Assembly (NCBI GenBank): GCA_963757265.1
Contig: CAVWRA010000010.1
Coordinates: 186,001 to 250,000 of the forward strand
Length of the DNA stretch: 64,000 bases
Reading direction: 5' to 3'
DNA from: CAIVVT01 sp963757265
Lineage (GTDB): Bacteria; Acidobacteriota; Terriglobia; Bryobacterales; Bryobacteraceae
Numbering within the stretch: position 1 is the stretch's first letter; every line of letters begins with the position of its first letter. The notes beneath the pieces are model-generated. The model did no database searches, had not been told where the DNA came from, and saw nothing but the letters and a program-made list of their open reading frames with translations. Shown in pieces: positions 10,571-19,802 of the stretch. The translations under genes and the position numbers were made by a program.

Positions 10571-10840
10571 CGGGCGCAAGCACACCGGTCGCGTTCGTTC
10601 GGCACTCCTGGCCGGTGTCTCGCCGAGGCGATTCATCACAAATCATCACTTTTCATCACTCGCGCGGCTCGCCGCCGCCGCCTCGCATTCGACATTTCGA
10701 CACGACACTCAGGTTTTCGCCTGCAGCGCCCCCCTGCGCGCCCCTTGGCCGCTCCCGGATCCTCCGGCTATCCCATTGCAAATAAATGCAATAGGAGCTA
10801 CTCCGACCGCTCGGGAGGAGCCTTCACCCACCCACCAGAA

Positions 10841-10890
10841 TTCGACACTTCTCGACACTTTTCGACACTGCTGTCGAATTCTGTCGAATC
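10841..10890. repeat. Five in-phase decamers, three direct and two inverted
   Basis: Five consecutive 10-mers share the TCGACA core: TTCGACACTT, CTCGACACTT and TTCGACACTG, then CTGTCGAATT and CTGTCGAATC on the opposite orientation. The spacing is exactly one helical turn. Confidence 0.7.
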
Positions 10891-11071
10891 GCCCATTCCG
10901 GCCGCTGCTTTCGCCTCATGTTCGCACTTGACATGGGGTGTATCCTCAAGATGGGAAAGGGGTTGTTCGAGATTGGCTTTGTTCCGCAAAAATGTTTTTC
11001 GCACACCGTCGACTACGCTGTCGGTTGTTCCGAAAATGATGCGAAGTGATGATTCCGGCGAGTGCCCGTCA

Positions 11072-11908
11072 CTAAGGCTTCGCCGGCTGGTCTTCAAAAT
11101 GGATCGTGCTCTCGGCCGAGGCGCGGCGGAAGTCGCGATTGTCCAGGCTCATCGTGACCGTTCGTGCGTAACCGAACAGCACCCGCAGGTGGAACTCGGT
11201 GCCGTACGAGACCGGAAACCACAGCCCCTCGGCGACCTTGCGGCAGGTCAGCGTGAATCCGAGTTGCCGGATGTTGGTACCCAGGAAGATCTTCACCGCC
11301 AGCGGAATCTGGAACGCCAGCTTCGTCGTGACGCGGATCGGCTGATACTCCACCGGATCCACCAGCGCCTCGCCCGCCCAGGAGTGGTCCTCCTCGTCGC
11401 CTTCCTTCGGCGTGAAGGTCAGCTTCAACGCCTCCACCTGGCCCACCTTCTGCGTCCCGGCGAGCTGGAAATCGTAATGCTTCTGCTCCCCGGCGGTCAG
11501 CGGAAACAGGTCCGGGCTGATTCCGTCGCGCGACTTCTTGTCGTTCACCAGGTCCTCGGTGAGATCCCGCACCAGTCCGGCGTCGATGTCCATGCCCGAA
11601 TGCTCGAAACTCGGGTCGCTGTACGTCTCCGCCTTACCCTTATGCGTGTACCGCCCCTCGAACAGGTCCAGGTGTTTGTCGCTGCCCTTCGGGGTGGGCA
11701 GCACGGTGTAGACCCGGTGCTCCTCGCGCCCCAGCTTGCCTCCCGAGCGGAACAGCCGCGTGCGCGTCTCCTGGGTGTAGACAATCGCCGCCCGCGCCTC
11801 CACCGCCTTGTCCTGGTTCTCCGCCACGCGGCGCAGGATTTCGTTCAGGTCAGGCTGCGCGCAGGCGATCGGCGATGCGGCGAGCGCGAGCAGGACAACA
11901 AGCCGCAT
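11072..11908 (-). CDS. Secreted protein, possible LolA-like fold
   Basis: A 278-residue protein with a short signal peptide (MRLVVLLALAASPIACAQ). The mature part has an N-terminal amphipathic helix (LNEILRRVAENQDKAVEARA), then repeated beta-strand stretches such as YTQETRTRLF and EHRVYTVLP. That layout recalls the LolA/LolB-like outer-membrane lipoprotein-sorting fold, but no diagnostic motif was seen. Unknown function. No Shine-Dalgarno is evident; a TATATG just upstream of the ATG might allow a very short leader. Confidence 0.7.
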   Translation of the reverse strand: MRLVVLLALAASPIACAQPDLNEILRRVAENQDKAVEARAAIVYTQETRTRLFRSGGKLGREEHRVYTVLPTPKGSDKHLDLFEGRYTHKGKAETYSDPSFEHSGMDIDAGLVRDLTEDLVNDKKSRDGISPDLFPLTAGEQKHYDFQLAGTQKVGQVEALKLTFTPKEGDEEDHSWAGEALVDPVEYQPIRVTTKLAFQIPLAVKIFLGTNIRQLGFTLTCRKVAEGLWFPVSYGTEFHLRVLFGYARTVTMSLDNRDFRRASAESTIHFEDQPAKP

Positions 11909-12005
11909 ATCTCATATACGATGCAGAGCGCTCCGATATACATTAAAAAGCGTTCAGCAAACGGCCCCGCGTCTGCCCCTGCCGGTTTCCTCTTTAGGAG
12001 TGGAT

Positions 12006-12647
12006 TTACCGCGCGTCTTTCCAATGCAGCTCCGCATCCGCGCGCCGCACGTAGTTGGCGTCGATCCCGACCGGGTCCACCAGGCGTCCCTCTGCCAGCC
12101 GCCCAATCGCTCCGGCCAGCGCGCGCGGCGTCAGCGTGACCAGCCGGCTGCCCAACGCCATGGCGAAGGGCGCCGCATCGGGCGTCAGCAATTCCACCTC
12201 CGGGGGCAGGGAAGCGAGCCACTCGGGGAGCGGCTGCGCTCTCTCGGGCCGCACGGATTCGAGCTTCGAATTGTACAGCGCCCCGTAGATCTCCCCCCGC
12301 CGGGCATCGAAAAATGGCGCCCTCAGCTCTGCCGAACCGGACGCCGCCATGGCCTGCAGGTTCGAGATCCCCGCCGCCTTGAGCCCCGCCGTCTCGGCCA
12401 GCCCCTTCGCCGCGGCCAGGCCCACGCGCGCCCCCGTGAAAGAACCCGGCCCCGCCCCCGCCGCATAGCCCGTGACTTCGCCGACGCGCCACTGATGACG
12501 CTCCATCAGCCGCAGCAGTTGCGGGAACAGGATGTGCGCGAATCCATCGGGACTGTGCAGCAGAATCTCTTCCACCACCCGGCCGTCCTCCACCAGCGCC
12601 AGGCTGCCGAACTCACTCGTCGTGTCGATGGCCACGATGCGCGTCAC
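12006..12647 (-). CDS. tsaB: tRNA threonylcarbamoyladenosine protein TsaB
   Basis: A 213-residue ASKHA-fold protein, partner of TsaD in making t6A37 on ANN-decoding tRNAs. Typical features are the start IVAIDTTSEFGSLAL, the segment AAGAGPGSFTGARVGLAAAKGLA and then ISNLQAMA. Length is standard. The GTG start overlaps the stop of the upstream DUF5060-type gene by 4 bp (GTGA), indicating translational coupling although the functions seem unrelated. Confidence 0.92.
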   Translation of the reverse strand: MTRIVAIDTTSEFGSLALVEDGRVVEEILLHSPDGFAHILFPQLLRLMERHQWRVGEVTGYAAGAGPGSFTGARVGLAAAKGLAETAGLKAAGISNLQAMAASGSAELRAPFFDARRGEIYGALYNSKLESVRPERAQPLPEWLASLPPEVELLTPDAAPFAMALGSRLVTLTPRALAGAIGRLAEGRLVDPVGIDANYVRRADAELHWKDAR

Positions 12648-14428
12648 GGCCCGGCCTTCGCCACTGGAAACACGACGTCCAGCGCATACAGCTTACCCGC
12701 GGCGTTCAGCCCCTCGATACGCATGTTGAGGACGCCGCTCGCGCTCACCAGCATTTCGCGCGGGAACTCCAGCATCCCCGCATGGCCCGTCCCCAGCACC
12801 CGCATCCCCGACCCGTCCAACACCACTTCGCCCGTCAACATGTACATCATCCGCCGCGTGCCCTTCGTTTCACGCCTCAACCGGATCTCGAACGGCGCCG
12901 CCTGTCCCGCCACCAGCGTCGTGGTGTCCGGCTGCGGCGTCACCAACTGAAAAGGAATCTTGGCCGGATCGGTTTCTACTTCCTGCAACTGGTTGGGCTG
13001 CGACTCGAACTTGTAGCTCTTGGCCATGCCCGCCTTGTGGCCGTCCCGGGACAGATGCAAAATCCAGTCGTGCGAACGGTCCGGCGGCTCGCCGGTGAAC
13101 TCGTCGCCTTTCCAATCCTTCTTCTCCTGAATGCGCTCCCCGGTCGCCGGGTTGATCCAGTACACGTCGTAGCTGTGCTTTTCGACGAAAACGCTCAGCG
13201 GCCCCGGCTTCTCGATGTACACCAGGTACTCCACGCCGGACAACGCCACCGCGCGTCCGCCATCCAGCTCGAAGTACGGCTCCAGTTCCCAGTAGCGCGC
13301 CTGCGCGAGCGTCTCCGCCCACGTCTGCATCGCTTTGGTTTCGGCGCTGTCGATCTGGGCAATCCGCGACACCGGCCACTCGCCGCTCATCGTGGCGTCC
13401 CACAGCCCTTTGCGAAACGCCGCCCCCGTGGACCCCGCCGCAAAGCCCGTGCTGACCAGTGGCAGCGGGTACTGCTGGTGCTCGATCGCGCCGATGGCCG
13501 GATCGGGCGAGTTCTCGGTCACGTGCGACATCCACTTGTCGCCCAGCAGCGGCGACGAGGTGACCAACGCGCCGCAACTGCCCGGGTGGTTGTAGGGATC
13601 AAAGCGCCGCAGCGCCAGGCCCAGCTCGCGGATCACGTTGCGGTTGCCCGCCGCTCCCTCGAACGCGGCGGCGATCTCCCAACTCACGTTGTATGCGGCG
13701 TAGCGCGCCACCACATAGCGCAGAAAGCGTTCGCGCTGCGCCCACGTCGGAAACGCGCGCTCAAGCGTGGCCGCATCCGGGGCCAGCACCAGGTCCGCCA
13801 CCAGGCCGCGCTGGTCCAGCGCTTTCATCCGCGCATCGAGTTCCGCGAAATACGCCTGATTCGGCTGGTCCGGCGCGCTGAACGGCTGAGCCCCCGGCGC
13901 CATGATCAGCCCGCGCAGATGCGTGAACTTCTGCTCCTCCCGCGCCGCCGCGAGCCGCTCGAAGGCGCCCCGCTCCATCGTGAACAGGTCGGCATGATCG
14001 TCGCCCATCCACAAGTGCGGCTTGAGGCCCTCCGGGTGCATCCAGAAGTGCAGGTTCGCCGGGCGCAGAAAGCCTTCGCGGCTGCTCCCGGTCGCCGTGA
14101 TCTGGCCTTCCTGGCCCTGCAACTCCGGCATGTTCCCCGTCAGGCGCCAGGTCCACGCCCCCTTCTCGTCCGGCGTGAAGCGGATCGCCATGCGCCGCCC
14201 GCCGTCCCAGTAAGCCGACAGGCGGTAGGTACGGTAGCCCGGGGCGGGGGAACGGAATTCGCCCCACAGGTTGACGCTCACCACGGGGTTGGGGTGCGCT
14301 TTCAGCGCGGCGTCGCTCAATTCAATGGCGATCTCGCAGGGCGTCCATGTCGGGGTCGTCTGGCAACCGGTATCGGCCCGCGCCACGCCCGCAAGCAACG
14401 TGAGCAACAACACTCCCGTAAACCGCAT
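12644..14428 (-). CDS. DUF5060-type secreted glycosidase-like protein
   Basis: A 594-residue exported protein with signal peptide (residues 1-18). Residues about 25-115 match the DUF5060 beta-sandwich (FRSPAPGYRTYRLSAYWDGG, GAWTWRLTG). A TIM-barrel-like part follows, of the kind seen in DUF4038/GH140-like proteins (LRGLIMAPGA, TSPLLGDKWMSHVTENSP). The C-terminal third has beta-rich segments and a Pro-rich linker. A general role in polysaccharide breakdown is likely but the catalytic residues are not certain. It is co-transcribed with tsaB through a 4-bp overlap. Confidence 0.75.
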   Translation of the reverse strand: MRFTGVLLLTLLAGVARADTGCQTTPTWTPCEIAIELSDAALKAHPNPVVSVNLWGEFRSPAPGYRTYRLSAYWDGGRRMAIRFTPDEKGAWTWRLTGNMPELQGQEGQITATGSSREGFLRPANLHFWMHPEGLKPHLWMGDDHADLFTMERGAFERLAAAREEQKFTHLRGLIMAPGAQPFSAPDQPNQAYFAELDARMKALDQRGLVADLVLAPDAATLERAFPTWAQRERFLRYVVARYAAYNVSWEIAAAFEGAAGNRNVIRELGLALRRFDPYNHPGSCGALVTSSPLLGDKWMSHVTENSPDPAIGAIEHQQYPLPLVSTGFAAGSTGAAFRKGLWDATMSGEWPVSRIAQIDSAETKAMQTWAETLAQARYWELEPYFELDGGRAVALSGVEYLVYIEKPGPLSVFVEKHSYDVYWINPATGERIQEKKDWKGDEFTGEPPDRSHDWILHLSRDGHKAGMAKSYKFESQPNQLQEVETDPAKIPFQLVTPQPDTTTLVAGQAAPFEIRLRRETKGTRRMMYMLTGEVVLDGSGMRVLGTGHAGMLEFPREMLVSASGVLNMRIEGLNAAGKLYALDVVFPVAKAGP

Positions 14429-14477
14429 ACGACCAGTTTACAGGCGGCGGATTCGGGCCTCGCAAAAAACTGGCGCT

Positions 14478-14810
14478 TCAGGCCACCTGCGCCTGGTTGG
14501 TCCGGGGGGCCTCGGCGTGCGTCAGCCGCAACCGTCGCGAAAGCGCCAACGCGCCGCCCGACAGCAGCAGCCCGACAGCGAACCACACCTGCCAATGTGA
14601 CAGCACGCCGGTATTGAGGGGGAAGCCCCAGGACAGTCCGAGATCGCTGGCAATGCGCCACACCGCCAGCCCCACCGCCACCGTCGCCAGCCGCGCCTGA
14701 AGCAGTACCATCGATTCCAGCGTGCTCTGCGACCAGCGCTCATGCGAGGCCTTGGCTTGAATTGTTGGACTCCTCCGGGAAGATGGGCGATAGACTAATC
14801 TGATTGTCAT
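14478..14810 (-). CDS. Small membrane protein, unknown
   Basis: A 110-residue protein with two predicted transmembrane helices (LATVAVGLAVWRIA and WFAVGLLLSGGALAL) and a basic N-terminal third. ATG 14810 was chosen; an in-frame GTG two codons earlier is an alternative. No family was recognised. It is separated from the VWA protein by 283 bp with no other gene. Confidence 0.5.
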   Translation of the reverse strand: MTIRLVYRPSSRRSPTIQAKASHERWSQSTLESMVLLQARLATVAVGLAVWRIASDLGLSWGFPLNTGVLSHWQVWFAVGLLLSGGALALSRRLRLTHAEAPRTNQAQVA

Positions 14811-15093
14811 ATCCACGAAGGCCCCAGCGAGCCTTCCCTCCGATCAAAACACTCCCAATTACTATCTATTGTACTCATTTCGATGCATTTCACCGTACAA
14901 AGTTTCATCCACAAATCGCGCCTGGTCAGCTCCGCACCGTCAACGCCTGCTCGCCCTATCCGGGTCCCTCTCACTGTATCGACCTTCGGGCCGTTCACAA
15001 TAGGGCAGGCGCGGAATTTTGTCGCCTTCGGCGGGCAGTCGGAGTCAGGCCATTCGCCTGGCTCCCGCCTGAGGATCTACGCCGGCTGCGCTG

Positions 15094-16431
15094 TTACTTC
15101 GGCTTCACCTTGAACCCCGTGCCCGGAGCCGGTTCAAAATAGCCGCGCCGGCTCGAAACTGCGTAGCCCGGCCGCGTCAATGCCAGTTGCACTTCGTGGA
15201 ACCGGTCCCGTGTGGGCGGCACGCCGCGCGGATAGAACCCCAGCAGGTATTGTGTCCGCAAATCTCTCAGGATTTCCCCGAACGCGTCATCCAACTCCTT
15301 CTGCGTGCCCGGCAGGAACGCCCGCCCGCCCGTCGAGCCGGCGAGCGCGATCAGCGCGTGTTCGCCGCCCGTGTTGCGCCCCGGATCCTCGGCCACCGGC
15401 ACGATGATCACGGCGTACACGCTGGCATCCGCCGTGTGGGCCGCCTCCAGGGCCTGTTGGTAGTTGTTTTTCGAAAACGTGTCCCCGCCATCGGTGACGA
15501 CGATTTCCACGTGGCGGCCGCCGCGCGCCGCCAGATCGTGTGCACTCAGCGCGATGGCGTCGTACAGGGCCGTCGCCCCGTCGCTCACCAGCCGCCCCAG
15601 CGCCCGCTCCACCCGCTCGGCGCTGCGCGTCCACCCGGTCTCCTGCGTCACCACGGCGTTGAATGAATAGAGAGCCGCGCTATCGTCGGCATTGCCGCCC
15701 GCGAACAGCGACCGCGCAAACGCCCGCACGGAGTCCAGTTCGGTGCGTTTTGCCCGGTAGGTCGAGGCACTGCAATCGATCAGGATCGCTACCGACAGCG
15801 GCTGTTCCGTCGTCGCCTCGAACACCGCCAGTTCCTGCGGCACACCGCTGTCGACGATCCGGAATTCGTCGCGTTTCAGTCCCCCGGCCAGTACCCCGCC
15901 GGCGTCGCGCACTGTCGCCAGCATCCGCACCAGCCGCACATCCGAACGAAAAACCGGCGTCTCGTCCGAGGTTCCCTGCTGCTTGTTCGCGTCCGGCCTT
16001 AACGGAAGCGGCGCCGAGGCGGGTGCCTGGGTTTTGTTCTGGGTCGCCGATCCCTGCTGCGGCCAGCCTGGCGTGGATGCCGCTGGCACGTTCGCGCCTT
16101 GCGTGGATGCCGCTGGCGCGTTCCCGCCTTGCGTTGACCAGCCGCCCTGCGTGGACGCGCCCGGCTGCGCAGCACTTTGTGTGGACCAGCTTTGCGTGGA
16201 CGCGCCCTGGCTCGTCGCGGTACCACTCTGCCCCGTGGCGGCCGGCGTCTTCTTCTGCGACTTCTCGTCCTTCGCCGCCGGCGGCGTTGCCGCCTTGGGT
16301 TTGGGCTGCGCCACCGTCTGCGAGCCCGGCTCGATCGGTCCCTGCTGTTGGACCGGCTGTCCCGCGAGCGGCGTCAGCAGCACTACGGCGCCCGCCAGCG
16401 CCAGCCATCCGCCCTTTGCGGCGGCTCTCAC
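15094..16431 (-). CDS. VWFA-related secreted protein (acidobacterial type)
   Basis: A 445-residue secreted protein. The signal peptide is followed by a long low-complexity linker (about residues 20-150) rich in Gln, Ala, Ser, Thr and Gly with repeated ASTQG units. It continues with the FRSDVRLVRMLATVRDAGG strand typical of acidobacterial VWFA-related proteins, then a von Willebrand A domain. The MIDAS-like start is VAILIDCSAST. The tail YLLGFYPRGVPP..RGYFEP is also typical. A GTG at 16431 overlaps the moaE stop by 4 bp and gives the signal peptide, so it is preferred over a longer start at 16470. Probably adhesion or envelope protein binding; the partner is unknown. Confidence 0.8.
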   Translation of the reverse strand: MRAAAKGGWLALAGAVVLLTPLAGQPVQQQGPIEPGSQTVAQPKPKAATPPAAKDEKSQKKTPAATGQSGTATSQGASTQSWSTQSAAQPGASTQGGWSTQGGNAPAASTQGANVPAASTPGWPQQGSATQNKTQAPASAPLPLRPDANKQQGTSDETPVFRSDVRLVRMLATVRDAGGVLAGGLKRDEFRIVDSGVPQELAVFEATTEQPLSVAILIDCSASTYRAKRTELDSVRAFARSLFAGGNADDSAALYSFNAVVTQETGWTRSAERVERALGRLVSDGATALYDAIALSAHDLAARGGRHVEIVVTDGGDTFSKNNYQQALEAAHTADASVYAVIIVPVAEDPGRNTGGEHALIALAGSTGGRAFLPGTQKELDDAFGEILRDLRTQYLLGFYPRGVPPTRDRFHEVQLALTRPGYAVSSRRGYFEPAPGTGFKVKPK

Positions 16432-16904
16432 CGCTTCACAACCGAGGCGTCCCACGCGCCCTCCACCCACACGGCTCCGTCTTCGAAATACTCCTTTTTC
16501 CAGATCGGAACCAGCCGCTTCAGCCGGTCGATCCCCTCCCGGCAGGCCGCGAACGCCGCCGCGCGATGCGCCGCCGTAACCACAATGACGACGCTCGTCT
16601 CGCCGATCTCCACCCGCCCCAGCCGGTGCACCATCCCCAGCCGCCCGATCGGGTGCGCCGCGGCGATCTCCCGCCCTACGCGCGCCATCACCTCGATCGC
16701 CATCGCTTCGTAGCAGTCGTATTCCAGGGCCAGCGTCCGCCGGCCTTGTGTATTGTTCCGCGCCACGCCCTCGAACGTGACCACCGCCCCGTCCTCGCCG
16801 CGCACCAGTCGCTGCGCCAGCGCGCGCCCGTTGACCGGCCCGCGCGTCAGGGCGAAAAAATGCCCTGCCGGATCTTCCATCACCTGGCTCCAGAGCGGCT
16901 CCAT
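16428..16904 (-). CDS. moaE: Molybdopterin synthase catalytic subunit
   Basis: A 158-residue MoaE, the large subunit that inserts sulfur from MoaD thiocarboxylate into precursor Z to form molybdopterin. GAVVTFEGVARNNTQGR, LEYDCYEAMA, HRLGRVEIGE and the Lys-rich PIWKKEYFEDG segment (active-site Lys pair) are all family traits. It lies 9 bp after moaD. The stop overlaps the start of the VWA gene. Confidence 0.95.
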   Translation of the reverse strand: MEPLWSQVMEDPAGHFFALTRGPVNGRALAQRLVRGEDGAVVTFEGVARNNTQGRRTLALEYDCYEAMAIEVMARVGREIAAAHPIGRLGMVHRLGRVEIGETSVVIVVTAAHRAAAFAACREGIDRLKRLVPIWKKEYFEDGAVWVEGAWDASVVKR

Positions 16905-16913
16905 TCGCTCTCC

Positions 16914-17159
16914 CTAGCCGCCGCTCACCGGCGGCAGGAACGCCACCTCGTCGTTCTCTTTCAACACCCGCTCACGCTCACTGAAATCCCGATTCACCGC
17001 GATCGCCAGCGACCGCTCCATCGCCCTCAACCGCGGAAATCGCCGCGCGTAGAGCTCCACGAGCTCCCCCGCCCGCGCCCCCTCGGCCAGCTCCGCACAC
17101 TCTTCCCCCAGACCCGTGAACTCCCGCGCAACGCCGAAAAACAGGACTCGAACCTTCAC
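16914..17159 (-). CDS. moaD: Molybdopterin synthase sulfur carrier subunit
   Basis: An 81-residue ubiquitin-like MoaD ending in the required Gly-Gly (PPVSGG), whose C-terminal thiocarboxylate donates sulfur to MoaE. VRVLFFGVAREFTG at the start and NDEVAFLPPVSGG at the end are diagnostic. First gene of the moaD-moaE-VWA operon. Confidence 0.95.
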   Translation of the reverse strand: MKVRVLFFGVAREFTGLGEECAELAEGARAGELVELYARRFPRLRAMERSLAIAVNRDFSERERVLKENDEVAFLPPVSGG

Positions 17160-17436
17160 TCCAGCCTCATGCTACCAGACGCCCCGCCGCCCTTCGCGGT
17201 TGCCTCGGCCCCTTCGCGGTCGCCTCGGCCGTTGCCTCGGCCGATGCCGCGCCCACTCTCCATGGATGAGTTGAGGAAGGCAGTTGACCGCTGGCCGGTC
17301 CGCGGCGCTGATCACAGTGACTCACAATCAGCCCCAGGTGTTCTTGTCTTGGAACGTGTACCCGGTGTGGCCGGGGCCGGAGAGCCGTTTTCGAGGGCAC
17401 CCGCCCTTCCCTCCCGGCCTGCTCTGATCTGATTTC

Positions 17437-18378
17437 CTATTGCTTCCGTGCGTGCAGGCGCGCGCTCGGTGTGGCGTCGGCCTTCAAATCGCCCAGCGCG
17501 TATTGGATGCCGGCCAGAAAATGCTCGAGTAGCTGTGCGTTCCAGTAGACCGGAGCGCCGTGCCCCAGCGAGCTGTAAAACACGCGCCCTTTCCCGTAGC
17601 TGCGAATCCAGGTCACGGGGAAATCCTTGTCCGACTGGCGCACCGTCAGAATGTGATGGTTGGGATAAAGACCGGTCTTTCCCACGTCAATGCTGGTCAA
17701 TACGTGCAAATGATCCCGCAGCACCGGCTCCTGGAGTTGGAACGCCTGATCGGCAATCTGGAATTCCTGGCCGTGGAACACCGCATTCAGCGGACTCGCC
17801 GGATCGTCTAACTTGACCGTCATGAGCTCCCCGTCCCAGGGGTGCCCGCCGTTTTCGGTGCCGCCCAGCATCTGTCCGAAGGGCGGCCATTGGTCGTACT
17901 TGGGATACTGCACAAACGTCGCGATCGCATCATGGATGCCCACAAATCCCTTGCCTCCGGCGATGTAGTCCAGCAGCGACTTCCTCAACTCCGGGTCGTC
18001 AAACAGCACGCCTGCCGTGTTGAGGAAGCAGATTGCGTCGAACTGCTTGATCTTCGCCGGCCGGAACATCTCGATGTCATTACTGAACACCGCCTCATAA
18101 GCGCCCGTGAGCTTCCCCATCTGATCGAACGCATAATCCGCCGCCGGAATCACCGTGGAGGAATGCCCGGGGATCACCTTGCCGTCGCGCACCGACAGAT
18201 TACTCACCAGCATGCGGCGGTGCTTCTTCGGTTTGGCCGGCGCCTTATGTGGAACGGCCGCGTCAACCAGTTGTTTCTGGTCGGGAGCCAGTTCCTGGCC
18301 CCACATCAGCGCGCCGCAGCAAATCAACATCATCACCGCACTGCGCTGCCTCAAAGTGTTGAACTGAACGAATTGCAT
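17437..18378 (-). CDS. ThuA-like domain protein, secreted
   Basis: A 313-residue exported protein with a hydrophobic N-terminal signal (MMLICCGALMWGQ). The ThuA-like fold (a glutamine-amidotransferase-like alpha/beta fold without the usual Cys) is shown by FDAICFLNTAG, GGKGFVGIHDAIATF, GGHPWDGE and the end YGKGRVFYSSLGHGAPVYWN. ThuA family members are linked to sugar, especially trehalose, use; their reaction is poorly defined. A 19-bp tandem repeat sits immediately before the start codon. Confidence 0.85.
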   Translation of the reverse strand: MQFVQFNTLRQRSAVMMLICCGALMWGQELAPDQKQLVDAAVPHKAPAKPKKHRRMLVSNLSVRDGKVIPGHSSTVIPAADYAFDQMGKLTGAYEAVFSNDIEMFRPAKIKQFDAICFLNTAGVLFDDPELRKSLLDYIAGGKGFVGIHDAIATFVQYPKYDQWPPFGQMLGGTENGGHPWDGELMTVKLDDPASPLNAVFHGQEFQIADQAFQLQEPVLRDHLHVLTSIDVGKTGLYPNHHILTVRQSDKDFPVTWIRSYGKGRVFYSSLGHGAPVYWNAQLLEHFLAGIQYALGDLKADATPSARLHARKQ

Positions 18379-18381
18379 TTT

Positions 18382-18456
18382 GGGTCTCTGTACCTGTTTG
18401 GATTCTCTTTAGCTGCCTGGGCTCTCTGTAGCTGTTTGGGTTTTCTCTAGCTGCGA
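18382..18456 (-). repeat. Four 19-bp tandem repeats in the ThuA leader
   Basis: Four head-to-tail degenerate units of about 19 bp (GGGTTCTCTNTAGCTGYYT on the plus strand), beginning 3 bp upstream of the ThuA ATG on the minus strand. They occupy the place where the leader and ribosome-binding region should be. Confidence 0.75.
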
Positions 18457-18729
18457 GGATACTTCGCTTCACCACGGCCGCCGATGCCGGAATCCCGGCT
18501 CCGGCTCACCCGCCACCACCGATTCTACATCTCGGCGCCATGCTGGAGAGTTCGTCGGTTTTCCGATTCGGGCGGAGCGCAGCGCCTGCCGCTAGGCCCG
18601 CATCACCCTGACCATCCGGACGCTCATCCGCCCAAATCGAGGAGTTGAAGAACCACCGCCGGCCATCGGCGTCACCGCGCCGCCCTTGCCGGCCGGGACG
18701 GCAGAACTGAAACCCTGGGTGCAGCCCCC
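18457..18729. other. Divergent spacer between ThuA-like and secreted orphan
   Basis: About 270 bp without a supported gene. A promoter for the plus-strand secreted protein sits at its right edge. Confidence 0.5.
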
Positions 18730-18758
18730 TTGACAGGTCTCCTCTCCCGTCCTAATCT
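18730..18758 (+). promoter_or_regulatory. Sigma-70-like promoter of the secreted orphan
   Basis: A perfect TTGACA (18730-18735), a 17-bp spacer and TAATCT (18753-18758) stand about 65 bases before the GTG start at 18823. A purine-rich AAGAGGGGGG near 18804 serves as ribosome-binding site. Confidence 0.55.
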
Positions 18759-18822
18759 ACAAGAACTAGTCGAGTTTACACTGGGTAAGTTCTGACCATT
18801 CCACAAGAGGGGGGATCGTTCT

Positions 18823-19758
18823 GTGAAAACCAGTCTCAAGCTTGCTTGCCTTTCCATGTTTCTGGTGGTCGCCTCGCATTTGCCATCGGCTCTGGCGGGG
18901 CCATCAGGAGCTATTTTCACGACGATAGTCAATGGGACCATCGTTAACGCCAACACGCAGTACACATCCAAATGCGCCGTCTACCTGGATGGCGGGCCGG
19001 GTGCAAACGGGAATACCGGAGCCGCCGGGCTGCCCGCCGGCTACTACTACTTCCAGGTCACGGATCCAAGCGGGAAGACGCTTCTGAATACCGACCCGGT
19101 CAGTAACCGCCAGTTCCTGGTTTCCACCTCTGGCGTGATCACCGCCTATACCGGTACTGGCGGACCGCCTCACCCCACTGGCATCGACCTGCCTCAATCC
19201 GCGGCCGGGGCGATCACCATCAGCCTGGCCAATGTAAACTGTCCCGCCGACTTCCTGGATACCTCCAACAACGGCGGGGAATACAAGGCCTGGGTAACGC
19301 CCGCCTCGAGCTTCGTCGGTGATCCCACCCTGGTCGACAACCCTTGCGGGAGCGATTGCTACCACGGGTTTCAGCGCTCCGAATCAAAAACCGACAATTT
19401 CAAAGTCAAGGCCAGTAGTGCGACTTTCTGTCTATCTGTGACCAAACAAATCGTGAATGACTTGGGGATCGTCGTCTCGCCCGGCGCCAGTTGGCAGATG
19501 ACGCTCACTGATCCGGCCGGAAACAACACCGTCTACCTCACCAACGCTGTAGGCACCTTGTCCGTCTGCGGCCTGGCGGCCGGCCAGTACACCCTTACTG
19601 AGTCTCTGTACGACTCGATCGGAGCGCTTTACTTCGTCTACAGTTTGAGCGTGAATGGCGTTTCGGTGAACCCCCCAGAAGCGGATTACACGTTTACCTG
19701 GGCGGCCGGCGACCCGGCTCCGACCGTGGTATTCCAAAACACGTCAGGCGTGGGATAA
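18823..19758 (+). CDS. Secreted protein of unknown function
   Basis: A 311-residue protein starting at GTG with a clear signal peptide (about residues 1-25, ending SALAG). The first half has Gly-rich turns and LPAGYYYFQVTDPSGK. The second half (about residues 200-310) contains beta-rich segments (LTDPAGNNTVYL, CGLAAGQYTLTESLY) that resemble prealbumin-like or Cna-B/SdrD-like domains carried by surface proteins. Five or more cysteines are scattered. Monocistronic, with its own promoter and a terminator hairpin. No specific family is claimed. Confidence 0.7.
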   Translation: MKTSLKLACLSMFLVVASHLPSALAGPSGAIFTTIVNGTIVNANTQYTSKCAVYLDGGPGANGNTGAAGLPAGYYYFQVTDPSGKTLLNTDPVSNRQFLVSTSGVITAYTGTGGPPHPTGIDLPQSAAGAITISLANVNCPADFLDTSNNGGEYKAWVTPASSFVGDPTLVDNPCGSDCYHGFQRSESKTDNFKVKASSATFCLSVTKQIVNDLGIVVSPGASWQMTLTDPAGNNTVYLTNAVGTLSVCGLAAGQYTLTESLYDSIGALYFVYSLSVNGVSVNPPEADYTFTWAAGDPAPTVVFQNTSGVG

Positions 19759-19802
19759 CCGCTGCGTCCAGCCGGGCGCATCAAGCGCCAGCGACAATCA
19801 AC

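Larger units (their letters stand above)
10191..11071. other. 881-bp non-coding, repeat-rich spacer
   Basis: No ORF with convincing coding character. It holds copy 2 of the ~204-bp inverted-repeat element, a decamer cluster (10841-10890) and a ~30-bp motif at 10972-11001 that recurs at 20491-20520. Short TCATCAC repeats lie near 10630. Confidence 0.6.

Noticed and set aside
12782..14617. 611-codon plus-strand ORF opposite the DUF5060-type gene
   Set aside because: Arg/His/Pro-rich shadow with no recognisable domain; the minus-strand frame is coherent.
17167..17400. 77-codon ORF rich in Ala/Glu/Thr
   Set aside because: Its coding comes from a short GGCCGAGGCAAC repeat; no start signal and no family.
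15663..17432. 589-codon plus-strand ORF across VWA, moaE and moaD
   Set aside because: Ser/Pro/Arg-rich shadow spanning three real genes.
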